Source: G963667675 sp965197565 (lineage in GTDB: Bacteria; Chloroflexota; Dehalococcoidia; Lucifugimonadales; UBA3495). Taken from it: a DNA stretch of 64,000 nucleotides. The notes below the pieces were generated by a model. It worked only from the letters and a program-made list of their open reading frames with translations, did not search any database and was not told the origin of the DNA. The stretch is taken from contig CBDANK010000004.1 of the NCBI GenBank assembly GCA_965197565.1, forward strand, positions 868,001 to 932,000, written 5' to 3'. The first letter of the stretch is position 1. Each line of letters opens with the position of its first letter. The translations under genes were made by a program, and so were the position numbers. Of this stretch, positions 55,755 to 64,000 are shown piece after piece.

Positions 55755-56438
55755 ATGCAGTGCCCACATTGTTCTATTGCATTTCGTGACATATGGCATC
55801 GGAACCGCATGAAGTACGATAACGGTTTCGATGCTGGTTGGGATTGCATCACCACTGTGTGTCCAGAGTGTCATAAGCCAAGTATTAAGATTTCGAAAGC
55901 ATCGTCAACAACAGGTGCGCCATTAGTAGACTTAGTAGACATGGTAAGTAAGGCTCTTGTAAAGGAGCAATGGGTCTATCCTACTTCTAGGAGAGGCAAG
56001 CGCTTTGGTCACGAGGTGCCTGACGATTTCAAGAATGATTATCTGGAAGCGTGCGAAGTACTACTCGTTAGCCCGAGATCGTCGGCAACCCTGTCTCGAA
56101 GGATTCTAGAGGCCGTGTTGCGGGAGCAAGGCTATCGTCAGAGCAGAATATCTGAGCAGATAGATGCTGTAAGAAATGAGTCGGTCCCAGATAAGAAACT
56201 ACCTACCGTACTCTTGAGAATCATTGATGCAGTGCGTCAGTTTGGAAATTTTTCCGCCCATGAGAAGAAAAGCCTGCGGACGCTTCAAATCATTGACGTA
56301 GAGCCTGGAGAGGCTGAACTGTGCGTTGAGATAGTCGAAGGCCTGTTTGAACATTACTACGTTAGACCTGTCATCGAGACGGAAAAGCTGGAAAGGGTCA
56401 ACGAGAAGTTGCGACAACTAGGAAGAGACCCCCTCTGA
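55755..56438 (+). CDS. DUF4145-domain protein
   Basis: The 227-residue protein starts with a treble-clef zinc site (MQCPHCSIAF, then TTVCPECHKP about 30 residues later). It continues as the helical DUF4145 domain: VPDDFKNDYLEACEVLLVSP, RSSATLSRRILEAVLREQGY, RIIDAVRQFGNFSAHEKKSL. The last part resembles HEPN-like helices with the R-x4-H-type segment NFSAHE. Such proteins recur in restriction and defence loci and may be RNA-directed effectors, but this is inferred. It stands alone on its strand between the methylase and the replication-relaxation gene. Confidence 0.82.
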   Translation: MQCPHCSIAFRDIWHRNRMKYDNGFDAGWDCITTVCPECHKPSIKISKASSTTGAPLVDLVDMVSKALVKEQWVYPTSRRGKRFGHEVPDDFKNDYLEACEVLLVSPRSSATLSRRILEAVLREQGYRQSRISEQIDAVRNESVPDKKLPTVLLRIIDAVRQFGNFSAHEKKSLRTLQIIDVEPGEAELCVEIVEGLFEHYYVRPVIETEKLERVNEKLRQLGRDPL

Positions 56439-56632
56439 TGATGGGATAGATACACCTTCAGGCCTAGGTCCTACCAAACGGGAATTCGCCCTGGTCAGTC
56501 TGGTGTGTGACACGCCCTTGCTCCGCGATACTCTCCAAATACCAGCGCTCCGGCGACGGTTGCCCCATTACTCCACCCACCTTGTGCAGAATGATTGTCG
56601 GCCATGCGTCCCAATTTTGGTAGTCTCAAAAT

Positions 56633-58339
56633 ATGGTTATCTCTGACCGACAGATGCTCGACGCTCTCAGCCGGATGCCGTTCGTGGATTCGGCGGAGTT
56701 GGCGCGCATGCTCAGTGAGCCACACGCCACGGTCCACCGCGCGCTGACCGACCTGCTGGCCGACAGCATCGTCGGGAGGGAGAACCACGGCACCACCCAC
56801 CTGCCGTCCAGCCAGAGGTACTACCTGACGGCCAACGGCATTAGGGAGACCGCGGAATTGCTCGGATTTGCCACGCCCTCGGACTTCGTGCGCGCCTACC
56901 CCGCGTCCAGGGAGTGGCTGACGCTGCTCATCCGACGGATGGACACAGTGGCCGCCGTCTACCGTCTCGCCGCCTCACTCTCCCCCGGCATCGACGGGCT
57001 ACGTTCGCACGTGGAGTTCCACCGGAGGGGGCGCTTCGACGCTACAATCATCCTGCACGACGGCCGCAGCTTCGGCGTGGTGCGCCAGGGTCTGGCCCTA
57101 CGGCGCCGGTCTCTCACGACCGGCTGAGGGCCGTAGCGGAGGACGACTACACGCGCCGTCCCGACACCGTTCTGGTCCTTGTGCCCATCGTCTGGGAGGA
57201 GAGACTGACGACGAGGTTCTGCGAGCGACTGAACCTTGACGACTGCTACGTTGCCGTGGAGTCGAGGAACGCGCTGGAAAGACGGGACCTTCGCCTCTGG
57301 CACAAATACTCGTGGGTCGGCAGCACGTACCGCACGTGGAGGACGTGAGTTCGCAAGGCAGCCCCAGCGGAAGGCGTTCCACCGCATCACTGGAGCGGAA
57401 GCGAGCATCGTTGCCACGTCCCGAGCGGATGGCACAGGCTGCGCCCACCTTCGGCGTCAGCCCCGTCGGAGAAGCGGACGCTGGACCTCATCACCGATCA
57501 CCCGATGATCCCCCGTGAGCACCTTGCCCTCTGGCTCGGCGTCTCCGAGGGACGTGTCAGCCAGATGATGCGCAGCCTCCTGAACACCTGGGGCCTGGTC
57601 GAACAGAGAGGAAAGCGCGGAGACACCGCTACACCCTGTCCGCCGAAGGCATACGCTACGTTACCCACCGGGACCACGCCCAGCTCCCCACAACGCGGGG
57701 CATCTGGAGCACCGCTCTCACCACCGACCGCCGGGGCCGCAGGCGACACGTGGGCCACCGCATCGAGACGTGGGCACGACAGACGAAGCACGCAGACGGC
57801 ATCACGTGGTTCCTCTCGAAGCTTGAGGCCGAGGCCAGGGCAGACCCCGACAGCGAGCTGCTGTGGTCCGTCCCCACCGCCAGGTCCGACCGGGCCTACA
57901 ACTGGGGTGATTCCGCCATCGCTCCCGACGCCATTGGAGAAATGACCGCAGAGGGCCTTCGGATACCGTTCTACTTCGAGTACGAGCTTCGCGCCAGGCA
58001 TCCCCAGGGAGTCATTGCCCGCCTAGACCCCTATGAGAGCTACTACTGTCGCCCGAGCATAAGGAAGACCAGCCGCCGTTCCCCACCACGCTCTTCGTCG
58101 TGGGCACCGAGGAGATCGAGGACACCTACGTGCGCACCGCAGCCCGGATGAGCCGGATGTCCCTGCCGATCTTCGTGTCCGGCCGGGCAGTTCTGTCCCA
58201 CACAGGGATACTCGGACGGTCGTGGCGTCCGCCCTGGGAGCCGGAGTCCCCACGACTGCCGCTGTCCGCGCTGCGTGCCTACCAGTGGGACTCACTCTAC
58301 CACCGGATGCGTCATCGTCCTGTAGGGGGGAATAGATAG
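56633..58339 (+). pseudogene. Replication-relaxation family protein, multiply frameshifted
   Basis: The first part is a winged-helix domain (DRQMLDALSRMPFVDSAELA, RALTDLLADSIVGRENHG). The nuclease-like continuation follows in other frames: YDRLRAVAEDDYTRRPDTVL, LVPIVWEERLTTRFCERLNL, then HPMIPREHLALWLGVSEGRV, HRIETWARQTKHADGITWFL, FYFEYELRARHPQGVIARLD and LSALRAYQWDSLYHRMR. At least four frame changes are needed (near 57105, 57345, 57625 and 58055). Replication-relaxation proteins belong to plasmids and integrative conjugative elements, so the gene marks such an element. The number of changes argues for real decay or a low-accuracy assembly stretch. Confidence 0.7.
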
Positions 58340-58559
58340 GGCCGATGCGTCCCTATCTTCCCTCCATGCTGGCTGGGGGGTACAAAATGGGCCAACCGGC
58401 CCGATTTCCGGGGTCTTCCAGGGGCCGATTCACCTCCAAATCAGCTACGAAACGGGGTTGACGTATCGCCTGACCGGTCAGAGAGCAAAATGGGAAGCTG
58501 TGCTAAAATAAAGGGTGACTCCTTGTCGATAACCAGCAAAAGCGTCCTGACTAACTGGC

Positions 58560-60132
58560 CAGCAGAAATGTCACATTCACCCCATGGAGAATGTGACTTT
58601 GACCCCGAAAGAACAGACCAGACTTCAGGTTCTGAACAGCTTCCTCACCGAGCACATTGCCCTGGATCAGGCGGCTGAACTGATGGGAGTCAGCCCGCGC
58701 CACACCAGGCGCATCCTGTCTGCCTATCAAGAGAGAGGCGCGGCTGCCCTCGCCCATGGTCACCGCGGCCGTAGACCGGCCAACACCACACCCGATGCCG
58801 TGCTGGCCGATGTGGTCCACTTGGCTCGCACCAGGTACGAAGGCGCCAACCACTCGCATCTCAGTGAGTTGCTTGCCGAACGCGAGGGCATCGTCATCGG
58901 CAGGACCACCCTGCGGCGCATCCCGGTCAACGCCGGACTGAAAAGTCCGCGGCGAAGGCGCCCACCGAAGCACCGGGTACGCCGGCAGCGGATGCCTCGG
59001 GAGGGTATGCTGATCCAGTTGGACGGCAGCTATCACCGGTGGCTGGGCGATGACGCTCCCCAGTTCACCCTCCTGATCGCGGTGGACGATGCCGCCGGCG
59101 GCGTGGTCAACGCCCTGTTCTGCGATCATGAGGATACCAGCAGCTACTTCCGGCTGATGCAGGGCCTGCTGCGGCGCTTCGGCATACCCCTTGCCCTGTA
59201 CACCGACCGCCGCCCGGTCTTCAAGCACCAGTCGGAATATCAGCCCGCCGGTACGCCCACCCAGTTCGAACGGGCCATGGAGGAGCTGGGGATACAACTG
59301 ATTTTCGCCCTGTCCCCACAAGCGAAGGGGCGGGTGGAGCGGACGGCCGGAACCTTCCAGGACCGGCTGATCACTGAACTCCGGCTTGCAGGAGCAACCA
59401 CCATGGCGCAGGCCAGGGCCGTGTTGCAGCAGTTCCCGCTCCGGTTCAACCGGCGTTTCCGGGTTACGCCCCGGTGCCCTGATACCGCATTCCGCACCCT
59501 GAGTCCGGAGCTGTGCCTGGAGCAAGTCCCGTGCTTCAAGCACCGCAGACGAGTGGCAAGGGACAACACCGTCAAGTTCCAGAGGCACACCCTGCAGCTG
59601 CTGCCCGGTCCGAAGCGCCGCAGCTATGCCGGGGCGGTCGTGGTGGTACTGGAAGGATTGGACGGCCGGCTGTCGGTACAGCATGAAGGGCGCATCATTG
59701 CTGCCCAGGAAGCGCCGCTCAGTCCGGGGTTTCTCCGCAGCGCCAACGGCACTTCCCCAAGTGCTCCTATCCCGACATCCGACTCAGAGGGCTTAGCTGA
59801 ATCCTCGGCGGCGACTGTCGACCCCCTGAGCACCTTGCCGGATGAAGAAGATAACCACCGCGCTGCAATCGACAATGAGTCCGTAGCCGAGTTGTACGTA
59901 GACCGATCACCACGGAAGCCGGCATTTCTGCGGAAAGAGAGATGGAAGGCGGTGCAGCAGGCCAAGCTCAAGGGGATGTCCATTCGAGGGATGGCAAGGG
60001 AGTTGGGAATTCACAGGAACACGGTGAGAAAATACATCGATGCCGAGAGCCCGCCGGCACGGCGGGCCCCGATCGCATCCACAGCGGCCCCATCTGATAC
60101 CATCGCAGACCAAACGGGTGACATTTCTGCTG
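58560..60132 (+). mobile_element. ISNCY-type insertion sequence with 15-bp terminal repeats
   Basis: CAGCAGAAATGTCAC (58560-58574) and GTGACATTTCTGCTG (about 60118-60132) are perfect inverted repeats. The transposase stop at 60158 lies outside the right repeat, so the last codons come from flanking DNA. Confidence 0.8.
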
Positions 60133-60158
60133 AACACTTGGACGGACATTTATCCTGA
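58584..60158 (+). CDS. ISNCY-family transposase
   Basis: The 524-residue transposase has an N-terminal HTH (LDQAAELMGVSPRHTRRILS), an RNase-H-like integrase core with GMLIQLDGSYHRWLGDDAPQ (first Asp, about 150), LALYTDRRPVFKHQSEYQPA (second Asp, about 209) and SPQAKGRVERTAGTFQDRLI (Glu, about 254). A second HTH lies near the C-terminus (LKGMSIRGMARELGIHRNTV, about 471-490). This is the pattern of the ISDol1/IS1202-like group. The frame is intact and the start is the ATG 10 bp inside the left terminal repeat. Confidence 0.9.
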   Translation: MENVTLTPKEQTRLQVLNSFLTEHIALDQAAELMGVSPRHTRRILSAYQERGAAALAHGHRGRRPANTTPDAVLADVVHLARTRYEGANHSHLSELLAEREGIVIGRTTLRRIPVNAGLKSPRRRRPPKHRVRRQRMPREGMLIQLDGSYHRWLGDDAPQFTLLIAVDDAAGGVVNALFCDHEDTSSYFRLMQGLLRRFGIPLALYTDRRPVFKHQSEYQPAGTPTQFERAMEELGIQLIFALSPQAKGRVERTAGTFQDRLITELRLAGATTMAQARAVLQQFPLRFNRRFRVTPRCPDTAFRTLSPELCLEQVPCFKHRRRVARDNTVKFQRHTLQLLPGPKRRSYAGAVVVVLEGLDGRLSVQHEGRIIAAQEAPLSPGFLRSANGTSPSAPIPTSDSEGLAESSAATVDPLSTLPDEEDNHRAAIDNESVAELYVDRSPRKPAFLRKERWKAVQQAKLKGMSIRGMARELGIHRNTVRKYIDAESPPARRAPIASTAAPSDTIADQTGDISAEHLDGHLS

Positions 60159-60349
60159 ACAGCGACGCGGGCGGGCCGCGGCGGAAATAATTGTATATTA
60201 TTATGGGGGAAACCCCAACTATCGTAAATAAAAAAGCGGTAAACTGGTTCTGAAACTGGTTCTATCTCAGCTTTGAAATGCCAGAAAACAGGGGTCTAAA
60301 ACCACTTTTCGACCAATACCCGACGGACGTAAATAAACCCCGGAAAATC

Positions 60350-60790
60350 TCAATCTGATCCCTGTCTTTTACGGCCCCGCCGGAGTATGCCTTTACTCAT
60401 CGGTTTAACCGGACCTCTCAGTAGACCTTTCCGCCGCTGGAGCCACCGGTCGTACCGCAGGACTGCCGTCAAGAACCGGCCGGACCCCATCGGCCAAGCG
60501 ATGTAAAAACCGATTCCGGGGATCAACATGAAGAACGGGGACAGCGCCAGCCCTAGCCCCACCGTGCCGCTTATACTCCCCACGGCCAACACCGTGACGG
60601 TCCGCTTGACCCGCGCCTTAGTACTACAGCCGCAGATATTGACTGAGGCGTTGCCGGCGGCTTTTGTAGTGGCTGTGTCGAGCCCTGGCCTGATGGCGCC
60701 GCCGCCGAGACCACGCCAGCACCGATTTGTTCGAGGAATGGGCCGCCGGATCAACCAGTACAGCAGCCGGCGCGCCTCGGGACCCGTCAA
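60350..60790 (-). CDS. Hypothetical small membrane protein
   Basis: The frame of 146 codons has a hydrophobic segment VLAVGSISGTVGLGLALSPF then FMLIPGIGFYIAWPMG (about residues 67-102), which could form one or two membrane helices. It is surrounded by basic ends (RRPIPRTNRC at the start, KGILRRGRKRQGSD at the end). I do not recognise a family. No strong ribosome site is seen. Its place beside a conjugative-element remnant and an IS suggests an accessory gene. It could also be a spurious frame. Confidence 0.4.
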   Translation of the reverse strand: MTGPEARRLLYWLIRRPIPRTNRCWRGLGGGAIRPGLDTATTKAAGNASVNICGCSTKARVKRTVTVLAVGSISGTVGLGLALSPFFMLIPGIGFYIAWPMGSGRFLTAVLRYDRWLQRRKGLLRGPVKPMSKGILRRGRKRQGSD

Positions 60791-60927
60791 CGGTATCAGG
60801 GCTTCATCCCATTCCTGCTCTCCCCCTTTTTACCGCCGAAGCATTCGTTCGCCCGTCGCCTGACTACCGCCAAGCAGGCATGGGCCAGCATCGCCAGGGT
60901 ACGGAACCGCCCGTCATGCTGGATGGG

Positions 60928-61200
60928 GGTTCCGTTTGCTTATAGGGCATCGCTCAGGGGTATCGCATTTGGATTTTTCGGGCAGGATTGAACCATATTT
61001 ATAACCCTCAATTGCTTCCGTCCAGGGCAATCGCTGCGGTTTTGCAGAGGAAAACTAGGGATTTGGAGGCCAATCCTCTTGCTTCATCGCTTGGTAACAC
61101 CCCAAATTTTTCAAATGCAATAGCCCTGGGGTATCGCTCGACTCTCCCGAACTGACAAGCCGGATTTACCGGGCCTCGTAACCTAAAAGCAAACGGAACC
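60928..61200. mobile_element. 273-bp ISL3-type MITE
   Basis: The ends are GGTTCCGTTTGCTTAT (60928-60943) and AAAAGCAAACGGAACC (61185-61200), nearly perfect inverted repeats shared with 7296-7365 and 18451-18519. There is no transposase inside. The interior is AT-richer than the flanks. Confidence 0.8.
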
Positions 61201-61828
61201 CGCGTCGGCGTGCGCGGTCTGTATGCAAGGGTGAAGATGAGGAGGCGCAGTTCCTGGGTCCGTCCTACGAGAGCCCGGAGACGCCTCCCTGGAACGGCCC
61301 CTGGACAAGTAAGTGAATAAGAGAGTTACGGCTAGGCGGGCAGGTCTCCTCAGGCTCATAACAGCGCCTCCAACTCGAAGATAGCGCTGCATACCGTCCC
61401 CTTTGGACCACCTAACTGGGCAAAATCGAGAACCTTCACCTTGAGGCTCGCGCTGGACCTGTAGGCTGAGTCTGCTTCCCATGCCGTCGGATGAGAGCCC
61501 GCCACGAGGGGCGAGGGTAGGCTTAGACCCCTTCTCCATGCGGTAGCTGACGCGAAGCTAGTTGAAGGTATAGGTGGGGTTGTCGGCGTTGTCCCCAGCT
61601 TGCACCCGGAGCACCAGCAACTCATCATCGACCAGCCCGTAGATTGGGAGGAGACCGTACCCTCAGCCTTTGTGCGACCCATTTGGGTTACCCCTACATG
61701 CACCGGAACAGGGTTGCGGTGCCTATCCTACGGTCGTCGAACGAGTCGTTGGTAGAAAGTCAATGAGGGTTTCATTTGCTTGTCCATCCCCCTAGCCGCT
61801 CACGCGTCCCGCTTCCGAACGGAACCGC
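61201..61828. other. Gene-poor region with 31-bp repeat copy B
   Basis: 61408-61438 is identical to 25168-25198. On the minus strand it lies in a coding-like remnant reading EADSAYRSSASLKVKVLDFA then QLGGPKG. Another minus-strand piece near 61565-61660 (GLVDDELLVLRVQAGDNADN) looks like the tail of a lost gene. A degenerate ISL3-type end (GGGTTTCATTTGCTTG) is near 61768. No intact gene. Confidence 0.5.
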
Positions 61829-63088
61829 TTAGCAGAATGGCAAGTCTCCCAAAAGGGTTGAGTGCACTTCCAGATGGTCCTGCAAATTCGCCGGCACGCA
61901 TCCCTTCAAGCTATTGCCCCTAAGCCACAGAGACGCCAAGCCGGAGAGATTGCCCAACTCACGCGGTACCTGCCCACTCAACTGATTCTGCGCCAGGTTC
62001 AGATGTCTGAGGTTCACGAGGTTGCCCAGCTCCGAAGGAATCTCCCCAGTCAACTGATTGGCTCCAAGACTCAAGCTCGTAAGGTTACTGAGGTTGCCCA
62101 GTTCGGAAGGAATCTCCCCGCTCAGACCACCGGATGCAATGTTGAACCCGATGTGCAAGACCCTCAAATTGGTGAGGCCACCGAGTTCACGTGGAATCTC
62201 TCCAGTTAAAGCGCCCCTTCCAGTCTGAGAATCTTCAAAGTCAAGCACCATCAGCCGCGAGAGGCTGCCCAGCTCGGGCGATAGCTGTCCAGCCCAACCA
62301 GTAAGGTATAGTGCCGGCCATGACATATCCAGCCTGACTACATGGCCGTCGCTGTCGGTGGAGACTCCTTCCCATTCGCCCACGGGCTTATCGGATAGCC
62401 AGGAAAGGGTTTGTTCGCGGTGCGATCCGTCAGTGCTGGCGTTGTAGAAGGCCGCCAATGCGTCCCTTTCCCCTGCATGGTCGGGGACGGCGCATTTTGG
62501 CATGTCCAAAGGACCGAATGGAGAGTCGTGCAAGAGGTCTGGGGCGCAACCTGTAAAATCGTTACCCTCTAGCCACACCCATTCCAGCGTTCCCACGCGA
62601 CCCAACTCTGGTGGCAACTGTCCGCTGAATTGATTCCCAGCCAACAATAGGTCGATGAGGTTCAGGAGACGTCCCAACTCTGGAGGTAATTCTCCGCTCA
62701 AGTCGTTGCCTTGAAGCCTCAAACTCAACAGCTTCGAGAGGTTGCCGGTCTCTGGGGGCAGTTCACCGCTCAGGCTGTTCGACTGCAGTTCTAGCCGTGT
62801 CACCCGTCCGGTACCGTCAGTGGTCACCCCGTACCATTGGCTCAAAGGGGCGTCGCTCAGCCAGTTGGTGTTGTTGGACCAGTTGGGGCCGCCAGTGGCG
62901 TTGTATAGGGCAACCAACGCCTCTCGGTCGCTTTCGGGACTGGTGGTTGGCTCAGTCGTAGGAGCGGGGCCGCCGGAGGGGTCGGAGCTACCGCAGGCGA
63001 GCGCCCAGCCCATGAGAACCATCGCTAGGACTGATGTGAGCAGAATGACGCTGGGTCTCTCTCGTCGCATGGCCCGCTTTCCAATCAT
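61829..63088 (-). CDS. Leucine-rich-repeat lipoprotein
   Basis: From ATG 63088 the protein has about 419 residues. A signal peptide ends in the lipobox LMGWALACGSSD, then comes a Pro/Thr linker (GGPAPTTEPTTSPESD). Two blocks each open with an ALVALYNATGGPNWSNNTNW-like cap and contain plant-type LRRs (LSGELPPELGRLLNLIDLLL, LTGEIPSELGNLVNLRHLNL, LSGQVPRELGNLSGLASLWL). The C-terminus GCVPANLQDHLEVHSTLLGD closes the solenoid. It should be anchored outside the cell and bind a ligand or surface. The LRR consensus is close to that of plant receptors and common in environmental bacteria with many surface proteins. The alternative TTG start at 63106 lacks a site. Confidence 0.9.
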   Translation of the reverse strand: MIGKRAMRRERPSVILLTSVLAMVLMGWALACGSSDPSGGPAPTTEPTTSPESDREALVALYNATGGPNWSNNTNWLSDAPLSQWYGVTTDGTGRVTRLELQSNSLSGELPPETGNLSKLLSLRLQGNDLSGELPPELGRLLNLIDLLLAGNQFSGQLPPELGRVGTLEWVWLEGNDFTGCAPDLLHDSPFGPLDMPKCAVPDHAGERDALAAFYNASTDGSHREQTLSWLSDKPVGEWEGVSTDSDGHVVRLDMSWPALYLTGWAGQLSPELGSLSRLMVLDFEDSQTGRGALTGEIPRELGGLTNLRVLHIGFNIASGGLSGEIPSELGNLSNLTSLSLGANQLTGEIPSELGNLVNLRHLNLAQNQLSGQVPRELGNLSGLASLWLRGNSLKGCVPANLQDHLEVHSTLLGDLPFC

Positions 63089-63230
63089 TACACTTGCCTC
63101 TGTCAAAGAATTGGGCCTATTCTAATCCTTCGACTAGACCACGTAAATTACGTTTAGGTTCAGTCTAGTGCTCTGATAGGTAGCCTTACGTTTGTCGGTA
63201 GCTCACCTTGCCCTTGCAGCAGGAGTGTTA

Positions 63231-64000
63231 CTAGAAACCCGGACGGAAACCCCTTATTGGGAAGAGGGATTTGGTCAGTAAGGCCGATACGAGCAGGGAG
63301 AGGGTCCAAATTTGGCCGAGCCATGCGGTGGCGGAGTTGACCATTGCAGCGACCTGGGCGCTGCCGTGGCTGGGACCGGAGCCGGTTTCTCCCGTCAACC
63401 CGGCTTTGGCGGCCACCAGGGTCAGGTTGGCCACGGTGGCTGCCAGGTACAGCTGGAACCGGGTTTTGGCAGGGCCGAAGTAGCGGGACTGGCGGATTCC
63501 CAATTGGACCAGCCGCGCCAGCCGGTGCTCCACCACCACGCGGCGCTGCCGGTACTCGGCAAAGGCCTCGCTCTGCCGCAGGGCGCGGGCCTGCTGTAAC
63601 AGCGCTTCCTGCGGGTGCAGTTGCACCGTTCGTCCCGTACCCGGTTTTGCCGCCACGCACTGGGACCGCAGGGGGCATACCCCGCAGACCGCCGCGTCGA
63701 ATCGGAAGGCCTCTAAACGGTAAGTCCGACCCGTTTGGCCGGTGCGCCGTCCCGCCGGCACCATCGTCCGGGTAACATTGCCCGCCGGACAGGTGCAGGA
63801 ACCCGCCTCCAGGTCAATATGGAAGTCCTCTTTCGGAAAGTGGGTCCGGTTGGGACGCCCCGGCATCCTGGCAATCAGAGTGCGGCCCGCGTCGGCGAAG
63901 GTCTGCCTGGTATCGCCGTCGCCATAAGCGGCATCGCCCATGGCCTCTGCCACCGGCACGCCGGTGTTGGCTTCGCTCGCCTCCACCAGTTCCAGCGCCC
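63231..64000 (-). CDS. IS1182-family transposase, partial (runs off the window)
   Basis: The C-terminal half of a transposase like that at 4851. It has AEAMGDAAYGDGDTRQTFAD with the catalytic Asp, FPKEDFHIDLEAGSCTCPAG, CGVCPLRSQC, VQLHPQEALLQQARALRQSE and RRVVVEHRLARLVQLGIRQS. The N-terminal half lies beyond base 64000. The element end CGGACGGAAACCCC is at about 63239, overlapping the C-terminus. Compared with the first copy, the cysteine motif CTCPAG is kept here but is CPGPAG there, so the two copies have diverged. Confidence 0.88.
   Translation of the reverse strand, partial: ALELVEASEANTGVPVAEAMGDAAYGDGDTRQTFADAGRTLIARMPGRPNRTHFPKEDFHIDLEAGSCTCPAGNVTRTMVPAGRRTGQTGRTYRLEAFRFDAAVCGVCPLRSQCVAAKPGTGRTVQLHPQEALLQQARALRQSEAFAEYRQRRVVVEHRLARLVQLGIRQSRYFGPAKTRFQLYLAATVANLTLVAAKAGLTGETGSGPSHGSAQVAAMVNSATAWLGQIWTLSLLVSALLTKSLFPIRGFRPGF

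Noticed and set aside
1..64000. CRISPR arrays, tRNA or rRNA genes
   Set aside because: No regularly spaced short repeats were found. GGTTCGA-like stretches (for example near 25353) do not fold into a cloverleaf.

Overview
The window looks like a piece of a mobile-element-rich bacterial chromosome, most likely a Chloroflexota of the SAR202/Dehalococcoidia type. This is inferred from gene content and style, not from a marker gene: glycine/betaine-reductase-type selenoproteins, several amidohydrolase-superfamily genes, lipoproteins with an ACGSS-type lipobox, Calx-beta/fibronectin surface proteins and a leucine-rich-repeat lipoprotein. Base composition is mostly GC-rich, with one AT-rich island near 9.48-9.64 kb. 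I see no rRNA, tRNA or CRISPR array. Frameshifts and in-frame stops are very frequent in otherwise well-conserved genes, so real pseudogenisation and assembly indels cannot be fully separated here.

Layout. 0-4.8 kb: a grd-type reductase cluster, with a GrdE-like subunit, a GrdB/F/H-like selenoprotein read through an in-frame UGA, and, beyond a decayed IS, a GrdA remnant on the opposite strand whose selenocysteine codon is UAA. 4.8-14 kb: IS1182, an IS701-derived MITE, an oligopeptide-type substrate-binding lipoprotein, a CRP-like site pair in the AT-rich island, an IS630, a broken amidohydrolase, a second selenoprotein (redoxin fused to DinB) and an IS701 with perfect CTAG target duplications. 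14-22.3 kb: an ADP-ribosyltransferase-like protein, a B12/radical-SAM-type protein lacking its cluster cysteines, an FRG-domain protein, a DUF1989 protein beside a metal-dependent amidohydrolase, a decayed serine recombinase and a HigBA pair fused by a frameshift.

22.4-58.3 kb is an accessory and defence island broken up by IS630 and IS5 elements. Its centre is a compact operon of overlapping genes for a ubiquitin-like protein, an E1-like ThiF-fold protein and a DUF6527 protein (26.9-28.75 kb), divergent from an XRE regulator and an ImmA/IrrE protease that share a palindrome-containing promoter region. Around it lie two AlbA_2 (Schlafen-type) proteins, a RES-domain protein, McrBC, an HsdR remnant, a DUF6884 plus HhH-GPD pair, a tandem DUF4268 protein, VapBC, a broken N6 DNA methylase, a DUF4145 protein and a decayed replication-relaxation gene, which suggests an integrated conjugative element. 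37.8-46.6 kb interrupts this with an N-acyl-D-amino-acid deacylase, an interrupted amidohydrolase and two damaged surface-protein genes. 58.5-64 kb holds an ISNCY-type element, an ISL3-derived MITE, a leucine-rich-repeat lipoprotein and the end of a second IS1182.

The strongest items are the two selenoprotein genes that ordinary gene calling would miss, the UAA-for-UGA GrdA remnant, and the ubiquitin-like operon with its XRE/ImmA neighbour pair.
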